DNA of 64,000 nt from JAXMAF01 sp046350555. GTDB lineage: Bacteria; Planctomycetota; Phycisphaerae; Phycisphaerales; SM1A02. The notes under the pieces are model-generated. The model was given only the letters and a program-made list of their open reading frames with translations, did no database searches and was not told the origin of the DNA. The stretch lies in contig JAXMAF010000014.1 of assembly GCA_046350555.1 (NCBI GenBank), forward strand, positions 1-64,000. The letters are read 5' to 3'. Positions 53,543 through 62,781 of this stretch are shown here, one piece after another. The position numbers were made by a program, and so were the translations under genes. The stretch's first letter is position 1; each line of letters begins with the position of its first letter.

Positions 53543-53707
53543 ATGTTGTCGAGTCAACTCGACAACGTGGGCGGCCCCACGCTGCTCACCATCGCCAAGG
53601 ACTGGAGCTTCTGGGAGCAACCGCCGCCCCCGTCCGTCCGCCGGGACATCACGCTGCCCAAGGAGCTCGCCCGCGGCCTGGCGCTGATCGTGCAAGGGCC
53701 GCGGCCG
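53543..53707 (+). pseudogene. Truncated AAA_14/DUF4143-type ATPase
   Basis: From ATG 53543 the frame reads MLSSQLDNVGGPTLLTIAKD, WSFWEQPPPPSVRRDITLP and ELARGLALIVQGPR. This is the N-terminus of the ATP-binding proteins with AAA_14 and DUF4143 domains ('tiaKDWsFWe..PPp.SvrR...LP..l...LaLvvQGvRR.GKST'). The similarity stops exactly before the P-loop, and what follows is unrelated. So only about 50 of some 400 residues remain, and it cannot bind nucleotide. Two palindromes flank and overlap the start. Intact relatives may have similar palindromes upstream, which could be tested by comparison. Confidence 0.55.
53545..53566. promoter_or_regulatory. Palindrome 2, operator-like
   Basis: GTTGTCGAGT-CA-ACTCGACAAC: 10-base perfect arms around CA, overlapping the first codons of the remnant ATPase. 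Same core as palindrome 1. Confidence 0.6.
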
Positions 53708-53868
53708 GCCTCCTCACACTCCATCGTCGCCTTGTTCAGGGAGCCCGCGTCGGTGACGTGCGTCCCCACCGCCACGTGGCATCGCGATCCCGGCGATGAG
53801 GCTCGCGGCGTCTTCGGCGCGCTCGCCTGCGCTCGCGGCGCTGTTGCGCACCCGTCAAGGGCCTGGAA

Positions 53869-55560
53869 CTACCACGACACCACCGCGCCGTTGTCCACGA
53901 CGAATGGCCGTTCGAGGGCCCGCCCGTCGTCGGTGCGCAGCCAGTAGAGTCCGCCTGACGGGACGCCTTCGAACGATGTCGGTTGGCCCGCCGTCGCGGT
54001 GCGCCGGCCGAGCGAGCGCCAGGCGCCGGCAGCGATGTCCCAGACGAAGAGTTCGTGAGGCGCGTCCGCGGCGACGACGAGGCGAGGCCGGCGGTGGTCG
54101 TTGCCGGTGTCGATCGCGGCATCGGCCGGCGTTTCGATCTCGGTCGCGATCTCGAGCGTGAAGGTGTCGTCGCCCGCAACGAGCGAGCGCGTCGAGCCAT
54201 CGGGACGCAGCAGCAGCGGCGCTCCGGCGGGCTTCACGGCGCCGTCGATCCACCACGCGGGCAGGTAGAGCGCGTTGCGACCCATCGCGGTGAATGTCGC
54301 GGCGGCGGTGCCAGCGCCGGCCTCGCCACGATCGACCAGGTCCCAGTGCACCGGCCGCCACGCGCCGCCATTGAACACGCACAGGTACGCGAAGCGCTGG
54401 CCACCGGGCGGCGCGTCGAGCGTCACGGCGACGTCGGAAACGGGCACGTACTCCGCGGTGACGTCCAGCGCCGTCCTGCCTGCGAGCCAAGGCGGCGCCG
54501 GCTCGTCGGCATGCTTCACGGAGCCCAGCGCGCCGGGCTGCACGCCGAATCCGCCTCGAAGAACCTTCGCGGCGCGGTGTGCGAGTTTCGCGGGGCCATG
54601 TCTGGATGGCCCGACTGATCCAGATGATCCAGTTGGCCCCGAAGCGTCCAGCGCCACCACCCACGCGTGGTTGTTGTCGCGGTCGGCCCAGAAGGGCGTC
54701 GAGTCGCCCGCAAGCGGCACACCGGCTGCGCGACCGGCGAAGAGGGCCATGTTGGTTTGGTCCTCGCAGCGCCCGGTCTTGCTGGCGCACATCTCGCTCC
54801 AGCTCTCATCGGTGGGGTGAAGATAGAAGAGCGGCCTGAAGCGAACCCACGGCTTGCTCGCCTTGATCACGGCGGCGCCCGCGTCATCGAGCGTCGGAGC
54901 AGGTCCATCGGTGGCCCGGAGCTTCTCGAGCGCGGGTCCGATGCGGGCGCGCGCCTCCTCGCGCCATCGCGGGTCGAGCCGCTCGTTGGTCGCGCGATAG
55001 GGAAGGATCCGCTCCAGGAACGTCTCGAACGAGATCGATGCTCGCCACGGTGCGGAGCGCCAGGCGTCGAACGCCAGCTCGTGGTTCTGGATGAGCTGCG
55101 CCGCGGTCACCGCCGCGAGGTCGGGGATGAACTCGACGACCTTGAAGTCGATCGTGCCGAGCTCCTTCTCGAGCTCGTCGATGCGTGCCTGCGCCGCCTC
55201 GAGGTTCTTGTGCTCCAGCGCATCGAAGGGAATCTCGTGGCCGTCCGCGGCGACCAGCGCGAAGCGGGCGAAGCCATGGCCGGGCATGTTCGCGACCAGC
55301 CAGCGCGCGGCCGTGCGCTTCTGCGCGTCGGCGTCGGGCGCGCGTCCGCCGTCGTAGTCGTAGCGATCGAGGAAGCGCTGGATCTCGGGACGATTGTCGC
55401 CCGCGAGGTCGAGCGCCGCCTGGACTGCGTCGTCGACGGGAACCGCGACGGTCGAATCGACAGACGCGGCGGCTCGCTGAGCGGAGCCGTTCGCCGACTT
55501 CGCGGGCTGGAATGGATCATCGGGTTCGCCTGATTCGCTTGACTCGCCTGGTTTGGCTCG
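53869..55560 (-). pseudogene. Transglutaminase-like domain, out of frame with kinase
   Basis: About 560 residues without a start codon of their own. The N-terminal part (ALDLAGDNRPEIQRFLDRYD, AARWLVANMPGHGFARFALV) leads to a transglutaminase-like core: ILPYRATNERLDPRWREEA, the nucleophile in CASKTGRCEDQTNMALFAG (second Cys) and the His in RDNNHAWVVALDAS. A beta domain with EYVPVSDVAVTLDAPPGG follows and the gene ends LERPFVVDNGAVVSW. The frame lies just downstream of the WD40 kinase, with which it was probably once one protein or a coupled gene; two frame changes around 55520-55665 separate them. Sequence errors could produce the same picture. A role in protein cross-linking or proteolysis is inferred from the family. 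Confidence 0.65.
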
Positions 55561-58500
55561 TTCGACGCGCTTGCGACCGCCGCACCGACTCGAGCACCAC
55601 GCGCGCCGCCCGTCGATGGTCGGCGTCGAGCGACGGATCCGCGCGCAGCGCCGGCGACATCGTCCGCTTCGGTCTCGCCCGGCCGGGCCGGCCCGGTTCG
55701 CGTGTCTCGCGCCGCCGCCAACATCGCCGCGACGCGCGGGCGCAGCTCGTCGCGCATCGCCGCGGCGGCGCGAACCTGGGCGAGCCGGCGCGGCTTGTCG
55801 ATCGAATCCCAGACGCGCAGCGTCGAGTCGCCCGAGGCGGTCGCGATCTGCGTTCCATCGGGGCTGAAGGCGATGGCGTAGATGTACGACTCGTGCTCGT
55901 GGCGCTCCAGCACCTGGTCCCACGTTGCTGTGTCCCAGAGCCGAAGCGAGTTGTCGTTGCCACCGCTGGCGAGCCGTCTCCCATCGGGGCTGAAGGCGAC
56001 GGCGTAGACGCGTTCGGCGTGTCGGTGCAGCGTCGCCTCGCGGCTGCGGCGGGCCACGTTCCAGATCACGATCTCGCCGTTGTCGCAGCCGACGGCGAGC
56101 AGCGCCCCGTCGGGAGAGAATGCGGCCGATGACACTCTGGAGTCATGCACGAGATCGTGCGACGCGGCCCGACTGGTTGCGTCGGGCGGCGCGCCCGGCG
56201 GCGCGCCCGCGGCGTCAAGCGCGTGGAGCTGGACAATGGACGCGGCGGGAGATCTCGGAGCGCGATCGCGCAGGAACCTCGCCTCAAGCCGCCCGGTCGG
56301 GTCGGCGGCGAACGCGTTCCATTGCGGCGCAGGCGAACGCGTCTCCGATGAAGACGTGCCGTCCGCCTCGAAACCCGGGCCCGATTCCGCGTTCGCTTCC
56401 GGCGCCACGCGCGGTCGTCGCTCGACGTTTGGCTTCTTCGTCATCGCGCCCGTGGCGGTGTCCCACTCCCGGTCGCCGAGCCGTCCAACCTGGACGCGCT
56501 CTCCCTGGTCGGCGAAGCGCAGCTCCGTCGCCCTTGCGAGCCGGCCGAGCACGGCCAGCGCGGCGCCCGACAGCGGATCCCAGAGCCGCAGCGTGCCGTC
56601 CCCGAAGGTGCTCGATGCCAGCATGGCGCCGTCGGGCGAGAACGCGGCCGCATACACGTAGCTCGTGTGGCCCCGAAGCACGAGCGATGGTTCGTCCGGA
56701 ACGTCCCAGACCAGGATGCGCGCCGCCTCGCCTGGAACATGCGAGACCAACCGCGATCCGTCGGCGCTGAAGGAGAGTCGGCTGTCGTCGATGTGTGGCG
56801 GCGCAGCGCTCCGCGCTTCTCCGTCCGGCGCATACATCACCTGGAGCGTCCGTCCATCGTCGGCGCTCCGCACGCGGATCGTCGAGTCCCGCGCCTGCGA
56901 CGCGAGGCGCCGGCCATCCGGCGAATAGGCGACACCTCGCACGGCGCTTGTATGTCCGGTCAGCGCTCGCGGACCGGACACGGCGGAAGTGTCCAGGATC
57001 ATGACGTCGCGCACCGTCGAGCCGACTGCGAGTTCGCGCCCGCCCGGGCGGAGCGCGACGGCGGGGCCGGCATCGTTGGATCGATGCGGCGGTCGCGCGA
57101 TTCCGGACGAGAGCTCCCAGGTCCAGATCCGAACTCGGTTCTGCATGAGCCGCTCGGCCGCCGCGACGACCGAACCATCGGCCGAGATCGTGACGTTGTG
57201 GAAGCCGTTCGGCGACCTTGGCTGCTGGGTGACGTCCTGTTGCCACGCGATCCGGTGTTCATGTCGATCGCGCCGACTCCACGCGATGACCGCGGTCGAG
57301 GTGCCCAGCACGACCATCGCGCCGTCGGGGCTGATCGCGAGGTCGTTGATCGCCTCCGGACTCGAGAGACCGCTGGTCTTGTCGGTGGCGCCCTCGAGCG
57401 CCGGGCGCGAGTCGTCGACGACGCTCCAGCGGTCGGCCTCCAGCCCGCTGTCCATGTCGATCACCACGACGTCGCCGCGCTTCGTGGCGATCGCCACGAG
57501 CGATCCCGCGGGGGCATCGGCCATGCGCCAGATACCGCCATCGACGGGAAGCGAAAGCAGCGTTCGACCGGACGCGACGTCCCAGCAGCAGACGCGATCG
57601 TCGGCGAGCGCCGCCACCACGCGATCGTCGCCGTGCAGGAAGGAGGCTCCGCCAACAAGCGCGGCGCCGCAGTCGATCTCGATGGCCCACTGCTGGAGGT
57701 TCCGCTCGAGGTGGCCCCATTCCCACCCGCGGTGCTCCGGCGGCGCCTCGTCGAGATGGCGTCGGGCCGACGGCACGTCGTGGCGCGCCAGCGCCGCGGC
57801 GGCGGCGTCGATCCGCGCGAGATAGCTCGACCAGCGCTGCTCGCGCTCGCGCGCCGCGGCGTCGAGCGCGAACTTGGTCGTGCCGATCACGCCGAGCGTG
57901 AGGGCGGCGATCACACCGACGACGCCGCCGACCAGCGCCTTGTTGCGCCGGGCGAACTTCGACAACTGGTAGAAGGTGCTGGGCGGTCGCGCCGAGATCG
58001 GCTCGTGGTCGAGGAAGCGCTGGACGTCCTGCGAGAGCTGCGGCACCGACTGATAGCGACGGTCGGCGTCCTTCTCGAGCGCCTTGGCGAGGATCGTCTC
58101 GAGATCGCCGCGAAAGACGCGATCGACCGCGCTGAGCCGGGTGTGGCTCTCCTCGCGGATGACGCGGACGGCCTCGGGGAGCGTTCGATCGCGCACCTCG
58201 TAAGGCAGCCGGTCCGTCAACATCTCATAGAGCACGACGCCGAGGGCGTACACGTCGCTGCGGCTGTCGACCAGCGCCGTGTCGCCGCCGACCTGCTCCG
58301 GGCTCATGTAGGGCAGGGTGCCGACGAGCTGGCCGACGTCGGTGTGCAGCGTCGTGACCAGTTGGTCATGCTTGTCATGGGTGTCCGGGCGCGTGCTCTT
58401 GGCGATGCCGAAGTCGAGGATCTTCGGATTGCCCTGCTCGTCGACGAGGATGTTGTCGGGCTTGAGGTCGCGGTGGATCACGCCGTGCTGATGGGCGTAC

Positions 58501-59207
58501 GCAACCGCCGCGCAGATGCGGACAAAGAGCCGCAGTCGCTCGGCCACCGGGAGTTGCGCGTCGCGAATGAAGGCCGTGACCGGCTTGCCCCGGACGAGCT
58601 CCATGACGAAGAACGGCACGGCCGGGCCGCCGTCGCCGGGATCGTGCACGCGGGCCTCGAAGATCTGCGCGATGCCCGGGTGCTGGAGCGCGCCGAGCAC
58701 CTGGGTCTCGTGCCGGAACCGACGGATCAGCGACGTCGAAGCGGCCCAGCGCTGGAGCGTCTTGAGGGCGACGATCCGGCGAGGATCCCGCTGCTCGGCT
58801 TCGTAGACCGTGCCCATGCCACCGGCGCCGATGCGGCGGAGGATGCGATAGCCGCCGATCTCCGCGGGAAGTCGCGCCCCCCGCGGCGACGGAGCGAGGC
58901 GGGCGCCGCTGGCGTCGGTGGTGGCGATGCCGTTGCCGTTTCCGTCTGCGTCTGCATCGGCGTCGGCGTTCATCGGATCGAACGCGGCGCCCGATTCGAT
59001 GGCGTCGTCGGCGAGCAGGTCGCGTTCGGGCCCGTCGCGCCGCAGGAGCTTCTGCACCGCGGCGCGGAGCGCGGCGTCTCCGCCGCACGCCTGGTCGATC
59101 GCCGCGTCGCGCTGCGCGGGCGGAAGATCGCACACCTCGAAGAAGACGGCGCGCACGCGTTCGTGTGCTGTCGAGTCGTGCGGCGAGTTGCTGGATTCGT
59201 GCGTCAC
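55107..59207 (-). CDS. Ser/Thr kinase with WD40 repeats
   Basis: A 1366-residue membrane kinase from GTG 59207. Kinase motifs: GAGGMGTVYEA (128-138), Lys149, HRDLKPDN (245-252), DFG (265-267) and GTLPYMSPEQ. A membrane helix (about 448-470) leads to a periplasmic part with many WD40 units, seen as SxDGxxLAS...LRxWD, for example AFSPDGRRLASGGNDNSLRL and AFSPDGTQIATASGDSTLRV. From about residue 1182 the frame leaves homology; the expected end (LRADPSLDADHRRAARVVLE) appears in another frame to 55517, so the last 180 or so residues are a frameshift artefact or mutation. A degenerate 9-10-bp repeat lies at the shift. The sigma factor gene lies 24 bp upstream, so the two are an operon. Confidence 0.85.
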   Translation of the reverse strand: MTHESSNSPHDSTAHERVRAVFFEVCDLPPAQRDAAIDQACGGDAALRAAVQKLLRRDGPERDLLADDAIESGAAFDPMNADADADADGNGNGIATTDASGARLAPSPRGARLPAEIGGYRILRRIGAGGMGTVYEAEQRDPRRIVALKTLQRWAASTSLIRRFRHETQVLGALQHPGIAQIFEARVHDPGDGGPAVPFFVMELVRGKPVTAFIRDAQLPVAERLRLFVRICAAVAYAHQHGVIHRDLKPDNILVDEQGNPKILDFGIAKSTRPDTHDKHDQLVTTLHTDVGQLVGTLPYMSPEQVGGDTALVDSRSDVYALGVVLYEMLTDRLPYEVRDRTLPEAVRVIREESHTRLSAVDRVFRGDLETILAKALEKDADRRYQSVPQLSQDVQRFLDHEPISARPPSTFYQLSKFARRNKALVGGVVGVIAALTLGVIGTTKFALDAAAREREQRWSSYLARIDAAAAALARHDVPSARRHLDEAPPEHRGWEWGHLERNLQQWAIEIDCGAALVGGASFLHGDDRVVAALADDRVCCWDVASGRTLLSLPVDGGIWRMADAPAGSLVAIATKRGDVVVIDMDSGLEADRWSVVDDSRPALEGATDKTSGLSSPEAINDLAISPDGAMVVLGTSTAVIAWSRRDRHEHRIAWQQDVTQQPRSPNGFHNVTISADGSVVAAAERLMQNRVRIWTWELSSGIARPPHRSNDAGPAVALRPGGRELAVGSTVRDVMILDTSAVSGPRALTGHTSAVRGVAYSPDGRRLASQARDSTIRVRSADDGRTLQVMYAPDGEARSAAPPHIDDSRLSFSADGSRLVSHVPGEAARILVWDVPDEPSLVLRGHTSYVYAAAFSPDGAMLASSTFGDGTLRLWDPLSGAALAVLGRLARATELRFADQGERVQVGRLGDREWDTATGAMTKKPNVERRPRVAPEANAESGPGFEADGTSSSETRSPAPQWNAFAADPTGRLEARFLRDRAPRSPAASIVQLHALDAAGAPPGAPPDATSRAASHDLVHDSRVSSAAFSPDGALLAVGCDNGEIVIWNVARRSREATLHRHAERVYAVAFSPDGRRLASGGNDNSLRLWDTATWDQVLERHEHESYIYAIAFSPDGTQIATASGDSTLRVWDSIDKPRRLAQVRAAAAMRDELRPRVAAMLAAARDTRTGPARPGETEADDVAGAARGSVARRRPSTGGARGARVGAAVASASNEPNQASQANQANPMIHSSPRSRRTAPLSEPPRLSIRPSRFPSTTQSRRRSTSRATIVPRSSASSIATTTTADARPTPTRRSARPRAGWSRTCPAMASPASRWSPRTATRFPSMRWSTRTSRRRRHASTSSRRSSARSTSRSSSSSPTSRR

Positions 59208-59231
59208 CGTGAAGTCAGCTCGTCAGCACGA

Positions 59232-59810
59232 TCATCGATCCATCGCCTCGTCCAGCCTGTTCCGCAGCCACGCCCGCGCCATGCGCCAATCGAGCTCGAT
59301 CGTCCGGGGACTGACCTCGAGCACGTGGGCGACCTCCTCGACGGTCAATCCGCCATAGAAGCGCAGTTCGACGATCTGTGCCTGGCGCTGGTTGATCTTG
59401 ACCAGCGCCTCCAGCGCCTCGTCGAGGTCGAGGGCGTCGATCCGGCGCTCGCCGCCATCGGATCCCAGTCCCGTCAGCGTCACCCGCTCCCACGCGCCGC
59501 CGCGCTTCTCGGCGCGGCGGCGCCGCGCGTGGTCGGCCAGCACGTTGCGCATGGCCTTCGCCGCGACGGCCAGGAAGTGCGAGCGGCTCTCCCACTCGAT
59601 CTTGTCGTTGCCCATGATCCGAATAAGCGCCTCGTGCACCAGCGCCGTCGGCTGCAACGTGTGACCGGCGCGCTGGGCGCGGAAGTACGCCATCGCCTGC
59701 TCGCGCAGCTCGGCATAGAGGAGCGGCAGCAACGCGTCGCGCGCCGACCGGTCGCCGGCGTTCATCGCCGCGACGAGCTGGGTGGCCTGGGATCGGGGAG
59801 GGTCGGTCAT
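59232..59810 (-). CDS. ECF-type RNA polymerase sigma factor
   Basis: A 192-residue sigma factor of the planctomycete TIGR02999-like type. Region 2: LLPLLYAELREQAMAYFRAQ, HTLQPTALVHEALIRIMG, and SRSHFLAVAAKAMRNVLADH; the segment ARRRRAEKRGG follows. Region 4: QIVELRFYGGLTVEEVAHVLEVSPRTIELDW. The start at 59810 (MTDPPRSQATQLVAAMNAGD) gives the normal length; frames further upstream are unrelated. It precedes the WD40 kinase by 24 bp. The usual model is that the kinase, sensing something outside through WD40, modulates this sigma factor by phosphorylation. It diverges from the lectin-like gene at 60072. Confidence 0.92.
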   Translation of the reverse strand: MTDPPRSQATQLVAAMNAGDRSARDALLPLLYAELREQAMAYFRAQRAGHTLQPTALVHEALIRIMGNDKIEWESRSHFLAVAAKAMRNVLADHARRRRAEKRGGAWERVTLTGLGSDGGERRIDALDLDEALEALVKINQRQAQIVELRFYGGLTVEEVAHVLEVSPRTIELDWRMARAWLRNRLDEAMDR

Positions 59811-60071
59811 GCGGGGCTGGAGCGTCGGTCCGTTGGCGGCCCGCGGAGCAGCGACGACCAAAATTCTAACCGGCTTTCCCTTGCGCCTTGCGACTCGTTT
59901 CGACGAGGAACTTCCAGCAGCCCGAACGACTTTCGCCACGGGCTGCCAGAGCGGTGCCTCTCGGACGCGTTGCCCGAGGTCTCGCGGCCCCTCGTGCGTC
60001 ACCGACCGGTCCCAGCGAGAACCCGCGACGGTGACCCTGCCCTGATCCTCGACCAACTGGGAGCTCAGTCC

Positions 60072-61953
60072 ATGCAAGCCATGCATACAAGCCAGACAAG
60101 CCAAGCGAGCCGAGCAAGCACTTCATCCATCCGCAACCGCGCCCGGCTGTCGCCCGGTCGTGCGACCCTCTTCGCGCCGGGGGTGATGGGGGCGACCCTG
60201 GCCGCCCTCGTCGCCGCCATGACCACCATGCCCAGCACGGCCGTTGCCGCCACCGTCCAGGCCGACATCGACAACCGCAACGGCATGATCGCCGCGTTCG
60301 ACGGCGGAAGCGGCGACCCCGCAGAGTACAGCTTCATCATCGACTCGCGCAACGAGTACGACCCGCTCAACATCAACCAGACCACGCAGGTCGCCAACCG
60401 CATCGCGCACCTCGTCCACAACTCGCAGTGGTTCGGCGCCAACCCGCCAACGAGCACGACCGGCATCACGATCAGCGAGACCTACACCGTCTCGAAACCG
60501 AGCGGTCCCGGCTATGCCCAGGGGAACGAGAGCACGCAGGTCTCCTTTCACGTGACCGGCGCCCCCGGCGGCGGCCTGCCCTGGCACTTCTCCGGCACGC
60601 TCACCGAGACCAACGCCGACGCCACCATCACGCTGGTCGGTCCGGGCGTGAACCAGACGCACAACACGACGTCGACGTGGGACACGCCGGTCAGCCTGCT
60701 CAACGGCGACTACACCCTCAGCATCACCCTGTCGATCGCGGTCAACACCAACCCTGCGGCGTCGAAGTCGATCGACCTCTCCGTGACCTTCGAGGATGCC
60801 TCGCTCTCGGCGGCGAGCGGCGTGATCATCAATCCCGCCAACGGCCATCGCTACCAGGCTCGTCGAGCCCGCGGGTTGGAACGATTATGTCACGTTCGCG
60901 GCGGCGCAGACCCTCGGCGGGACCTTCGGCTGTCCGGCCACAATCGACGACGGCTTCGAGAACCAGTGGGTGCGCTGCTATCTCGCGAGCAACGTGCCGA
61001 ACATCGACGGCGGCCTGCCCTTCTCGAACTGGATCGGACTCAACGACGTGGCCAGCGAGGGCAACTTCGTCTGGTGGTGCGCCGAACCGGTGAACTACAC
61101 CAACTGGCAGCCGGGCGAACCCAACAACGGCGGCAACTCCGACTTCACCGAGCTCCTGGGCGACACCGGCCAGTGGCGCGATCGCGGCAACGCCGCCGTC
61201 GAGTACGGCGTCGTCGAGTACGAGTTCATCGTCTGCGGCACCGGCGGCGGATGCTTCTCAACGCACGCCGCCCCCGGCTGCAACAACGAGTCGTGCTGCC
61301 AGACGGTCTGCTTCATCGACAACTTCTGTTGCAACAACTCGTGGGACGGCGTCTGCGTCAACGAAGCCAATGGCCTGTGCAACGCGCCGGTGCTCGCGGG
61401 CCCGTTCCTGAATCCGGCCAACAAGCACAACTACTACCTTCTCGACACCGGCGCGTGGTCGGAGGCCCAGGAGCGTGCCCAGACGCTCCATGGGTACCTC
61501 GCCACGATCAACAACGCCGCCGAGAACACGTGGGTGTTGAACAACGTCTCGCGATACGACGGGGACATGACCCGCAGCTGCTTTATCGGCTACAACGACC
61601 AGCTCGTGGAGGGGACGTTCCAGTGGGTGGACCATGCAACGTCGACCTACACCAACTGGGCCGCGGGGGAACCCAACAATTCCGGCGGAGTCGAGAATTT
61701 CGCGGAGATGATGCCCAACGGGAAGTGGAACGACAACGACAACACGGGCACGGTGGACTTCTCCACATTCGCGATCGTCGAGGTGCCCTGTCTCGGCGAC
61801 CTCGACGGCAACGGCACGGTCGACGGCGGCGACCTGGGATTGCTCCTTGGCGCCTGGAACACCACCGACAAGGCCGCCGACCTGAACCAGGACGGCGTGG
61901 TCGATGGCTCCGACCTGGGATTGCTGCTCGGCGGTTGGGGAGTGTGTGGTTGA
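60072..61953 (+). pseudogene. Lectin-like dockerin protein with one frameshift
   Basis: A gene of about 626 codons in two frames. Start ATG 60072 has GGGAG eight bases upstream; a Ser/Thr/Gln repeat (MQAMHTSQTSQASRAST) precedes the signal peptide (VMGATLAALVAAM..AVAA). A beta domain follows up to NPANGHRYQ. At about 60857 one base is lost or gained, and the next frame reads LVEPAGWNDYVTFAAAQTLG, the start of a C-type-lectin-like domain with NWIGLNDVASEGNF and NWQPGEPNN. Then a Cys-rich module (CCQTVCFIDNFCCNNSWDGV), a second lectin-like domain (SCFIGYNDQLVEGTFQWVD, NWAAGEPNN) and paired dockerin-like units. An error in the assembly is as likely as a mutation. The calcium and sugar binding suggested by EPN needs testing. 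Confidence 0.8.
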
Positions 61954-61961
61954 TGGAATGA

Positions 61962-62046
61962 AGTGATCTTCGCCAGGCGTGATCTTCGCCAAGGAGCGAT
62001 GTTCACCAAGGCGTGATGTTCGCCAAGGCGGGATGTTCACCAAGTC
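61962..62046 (+). repeat. Five 17-bp tandem repeats
   Basis: Exactly five units of 17 bases, with consensus GTGATGTTCGCCAAGGC, differing at few positions (units begin at 61962, 61979, 61996, 62013 and 62030). They start nine bases after the stop codon of the lectin-like gene and end five bases before a strong terminator hairpin. Confidence 0.9.
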
Positions 62047-62050
62047 AGCC

Positions 62051-62078
62051 GAGCCGGGCGCCGTGAGGCGCCCGGCTC
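62051..62078 (+). terminator. Strong terminator hairpin
   Basis: GAGCCGGGCGCC-GTGA-GGCGCCCGGCTC: 12-base perfect stem and four-base loop, 98 bp after the stop of the lectin-like gene. It should end that transcript; the five 17-bp repeats lie between. Confidence 0.85.
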
Positions 62079-62146
62079 GTTGCATGCGCTTCGCCAGGCG
62101 TCGCGGCCCGGTCGTCGAACTAGGTCCGGCCGGCGAGGTCGGTGCC

Positions 62147-62400
62147 GTGACTCGATCGCTGAACGACCAGCCCGATTTCATCGCCATGGTCGACGACGGA
62201 CGCGGCGCGGGCGATCCCCTGAACCTCGTCGTCGAGGTGTCGGGCGAGTCCAAGCGCGACAAGCAGGCCAAGGTCGCCGCGGCGCGGAACCTGTGGCTGC
62301 CGTCGGTGAACGCTCTTGCCGCGACCGGCGCGAGCGTTGGTCGCTGGGGGTACGTCGAGGTGACCGATCCGTGGGATGCGGAGGGTACGATTCGCGCGTG
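62147..62400 (+). pseudogene. C-terminal remnant of type III-like restriction enzyme
   Basis: The frame from GTG 62147 reads LNDQPDFIAMVDDGRGAGDP, LNLVVEVSGESKRDKQAKVA and GRWGYVEVTDPWDAEGTIRA. This matches the C-terminus of the large helicase-nuclease subunit of a restriction system (the 'YxPDFIARxDDG..dPLNLivEvtG...dKxxK...art.W' region, with the acidic residues of a PD-(D/E)xK-like nuclease). The helicase, about 900 residues, is missing. It has no proper stop in place and runs into an unrelated sequence. Together with a methylase-like remnant at 63132 it marks a destroyed restriction-modification locus. Confidence 0.7.
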
Positions 62401-62478
62401 TGCGGCCGCGGGCGCCGCGAGTGCCGCGAATGTTCAGGCGCCTGCGGGCACGTGGTCTCTCGGCCGTCCATCTCCGCC

Positions 62479-62781
62479 ATGTCAACCCTCCGCATCTACG
62501 TTCCCCGCGACGAGATCGCCGACTTCTGCCGGCGGAACGGCATCCGTCGGCTGGCGATCTTCGGTTCGGCGATCCGCGACGACTTCACGCCGAAGAGCGA
62601 TGTGGACGTGCTTGTCGAATTCGAACCAGGGCGGACGCCGGGCTTTGCGTTTGTCTCCCTTGAGCGCGAGCTGGGCACGCTGTTGCGTCGCCGCGTCGAC
62701 CTGAACACGCCTCAGTCCTTGAGCAAATACTTCCGCGACGAAGTCCTGCGCGAAGCGGAGTCGATCTATGACGCGGCGTGA
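62479..62781 (+). CDS. MNT-type nucleotidyltransferase antitoxin
   Basis: A 100-residue minimal nucleotidyltransferase. The catalytic motif GSAIRDDFTPKSDVDVLVEF has Gly29-Ser30 and the two acidic residues Asp41 and Asp43. The end (RVDLNTPQSLSKYFRDEVL) is typical too. It overlaps by 14 bases the next gene, a HEPN protein; together they form a type VII toxin-antitoxin system in which the MNT protein AMPylates and thereby inactivates the HEPN RNase. It is probably the antitoxin. It lies next to a remnant of a restriction enzyme, a common setting for such pairs. Confidence 0.92.
   Translation: MSTLRIYVPRDEIADFCRRNGIRRLAIFGSAIRDDFTPKSDVDVLVEFEPGRTPGFAFVSLERELGTLLRRRVDLNTPQSLSKYFRDEVLREAESIYDAA

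Larger units (their letters stand above)
53430..53868. other. Region with palindromes and AAA_14 remnant
   Basis: About 440 bp between the secreted helical-repeat protein gene and the convergent transglutaminase region. It contains two near-identical palindromes and an ATPase N-terminal remnant (53543-53707). The part 53708-53868 shows no supported gene. Confidence 0.6.

Noticed and set aside
53554..53775. A minus-strand frame reading VAVGTHVTDAGSLNKATMECEEAG
   Set aside because: Looks protein-like in composition but is antisense to the ATPase remnant, short and without a start signal or recognised family.
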